The translations under genes were made by a program, and so were the position numbers. Shown here piece after piece: positions 6,487-7,885 of a stretch of 7,885 nt of DNA; the stretch's first letter is position 1, and every line of letters begins with the position of its first letter. This DNA comes from Brevundimonas sp. (GTDB taxonomy: Bacteria > Pseudomonadota > Alphaproteobacteria > Caulobacterales > Caulobacteraceae). The notes beneath the pieces were generated by a model. It made no database searches, was not told where the DNA came from, and saw nothing but the letters and a program-made list of their open reading frames with translations. The DNA is taken from assembly GCF_031082345.1 (NCBI RefSeq), contig NZ_JAVHLH010000131.1:1-7885 (forward strand). Reading direction: 5' to 3'.

Positions 6487-7885
6487 ACGCCTCCATCTCC
6501 CTGCTCGTCGCGGCGGCCGTGGTGCTGCCGGCGGTGGTGGGCGCCGCCAGCGTTCTGATGCTGCGCCACCGGCTGGACGCGTCCCGTCTGGTGTCGCTGG
6601 GCGCCTGCCTCGCCCTGGTCGGCATCGCCGCCGCCCTGGTGGTCCACGCCTCGGGCGGGACGACGGAGAGCTACGCCCTCGGAAACTGGCGCGCCCCGTT
6701 CGGCATCGTGCTGGTGCTGGACCGGCTGTCGGCGATGATGCTGCTGCTGACCGCGGGGCTGGCCACGGTGGTCATGACCTATGCCGTGGCCACCGGGATG
6801 GACCGCAAGGGCTGGCATTTCCATCCCCTGTTCCAGTTCCAGCTGCTGGGGCTGAACGGCGCCTTCCTGACTGGGGACCTGTTCAACCTGTTCGTCTTCT
6901 TCGAGGTGCTGCTGATCGCCTCCTACGGCCTGCTGCTGCACGGCCAGGGGCCGATGCGGCTGAAGGCGGGGGTGCAGTATGTGGTCATCAACCTGGTCGG
7001 TTCGACCCTGTTCCTGATCGGCGTCGGCCTGCTGTACGGCGTCACCGGGACGCTCAACATGGCCGATCTGGCGGTGAAGGTCGCCGCCGCGCCGGCGGGC
7101 GACCAAGGGCTGATCGCCGCCTCGGCCCTGATCCTGACCGTGGTGTTCGCGCTGAAGGCCGCGGTCGTACCACTGCATTTCTGGCTGCCGGGGGCCTATT
7201 CGGCGGCCACCGGCGCGGTCGCCGCCCTGTTCGCCATCATGACCAAGGTCGGCGCCTACGCCATCATCCGCACCAGCACGCTGATCTTCGGCGAGGATGC
7301 GGGCGCGGCGGCCTTCGTCGCCGGGCCGTGGCTGTTGCCGGCGGCGATCGCCACGACCTTCATCGGCTTCATCGGCCTGTTCGCGGCCCGCGGCCTGCGC
7401 GAGATGGCGGCCTGGTCGGTGATCGGCTCGATGGGCATGCTGCTGAGCGCCATTTCCGTGTTCCGCGTCGAGGCCATGGGGCCGGCGCTCTACTATGTGC
7501 TGCACTCGACCCTCGCCGGGGCGGCCCTGTTCCTGGTCGCCGACCTGATCGGCAAGCGCCGGGGCGAGCATGGCGACGCCCTGACCCTGGGCCCGCGCTT
7601 CCGCCAGTCGGGCCTGCTGTCCGGCCTGTTCTTCCTGACGGCGATCGGGGTCGTCGGCCTGCCGCCCCTGTCCGGCTTCATCGGCAAGCTGCTGATCCTC
7701 GACGGGGTGCGCGAGACGCCGGCGGCGGCGTGGATCTGGGGGACCATACTGATCACCACCCTGATCGGGGTGCTGGCCTTTGCGCGGGCGGGCAGCCTGC
7801 TGTTCTGGAAGAGCGCCGAGGTCGAGGGCGAGATTCCCACCCGGGCGCTGCGCGGCCGGGTGGTCGGGGTGGCGGCGGCCGGCGG
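6483..7885 (+). CDS. mrpD: Mrp Na+(K+)/H+ antiporter subunit D, cut by the window end
   Basis: The frame stays open from the TTG to the window edge, giving 467 residues without a stop; family members are about 490-550 long, so only the C-terminal end is missing. It is the second NuoM/NuoN-like antiporter module of the Mrp complex and carries protons across the inner membrane. Conserved features are a Glu in FNLFVFFEVLLIASYGLL (E141), a Lys in VFALKAAVVPLHFWLP (K225), a Lys in AIMTKVGAYA (K255), a His in YYVLHSTLAGAALFLV (H341), and GLPPLSGFIGKLL (392-404). KAAVVPLHFWLPGAY and the position after mrpC separate it from the related MrpA module. Hydrophobic helices fill almost the whole length. 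It overlaps mrpC by 4 bases. mrpE, mrpF and mrpG are expected beyond the window. Confidence 0.96.
   Translation, partial: MNASISLLVAAAVVLPAVVGAASVLMLRHRLDASRLVSLGACLALVGIAAALVVHASGGTTESYALGNWRAPFGIVLVLDRLSAMMLLLTAGLATVVMTYAVATGMDRKGWHFHPLFQFQLLGLNGAFLTGDLFNLFVFFEVLLIASYGLLLHGQGPMRLKAGVQYVVINLVGSTLFLIGVGLLYGVTGTLNMADLAVKVAAAPAGDQGLIAASALILTVVFALKAAVVPLHFWLPGAYSAATGAVAALFAIMTKVGAYAIIRTSTLIFGEDAGAAAFVAGPWLLPAAIATTFIGFIGLFAARGLREMAAWSVIGSMGMLLSAISVFRVEAMGPALYYVLHSTLAGAALFLVADLIGKRRGEHGDALTLGPRFRQSGLLSGLFFLTAIGVVGLPPLSGFIGKLLILDGVRETPAAAWIWGTILITTLIGVLAFARAGSLLFWKSAEVEGEIPTRALRGRVVGVAAAG

Noticed and set aside
6321..7571. 416-codon open frame on the - strand opposite mrpC and mrpD
   Set aside because: It has the same mirror-frame composition (Gln, His, Gly, Arg, Asp) and fully overlaps conserved antiporter codons.

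Overview
The window is GC-rich DNA from an alphaproteobacterium. It most resembles the Caulobacterales (Brevundimonas- or Caulobacter-like) by inference from three things: the very high third-position GC, the style of the TonB-dependent receptor, and the fused MrpA-MrpB subunit. No phylogenetic marker is present, so the genus is a guess.

There are four clear genes plus a probable gene end. Bases 1-81 look like the last 26 codons of a + strand gene with a CxxC motif, identity unknown. A perfect 12-bp stem-loop (159-186) separates it from a convergent - strand gene. That gene (214-2817) encodes an 867-residue outer-membrane TonB-dependent receptor with a signal peptide, TonB box, plug and barrel. 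A 442-bp divergent intergenic region (2818-3259) follows. It holds two ribosome-binding sites, an 11-bp direct repeat, small hairpins and three GANTC sites, but no convincing sigma-70 promoter.

From 3260 to the window end, on the + strand, lies the front of an Mrp (Mnh/Pha-type) multisubunit Na+(K+)/H+ antiporter operon. It contains a fused mrpA-mrpB (3260-6130), mrpC (6127-6486) and mrpD (6483 to beyond 7885, truncated by the window edge). The genes overlap by 4 bases each (ATGA, then TTGA), so they are very likely co-transcribed and translationally coupled. mrpE, mrpF and mrpG would be expected just downstream, outside the window.

The Mrp subunits form an inner-membrane complex related to the membrane arm of respiratory complex I. 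It spends proton motive force to export Na+ or K+ and so supports pH and salt homeostasis. The receptor also depends on proton motive force, through TonB-ExbB-ExbD, but shared regulation of the two divergent units is not shown by the sequence. I see no evidence of a new system, mobile element, CRISPR array or RNA gene. The most open questions lie in the divergent intergenic region.
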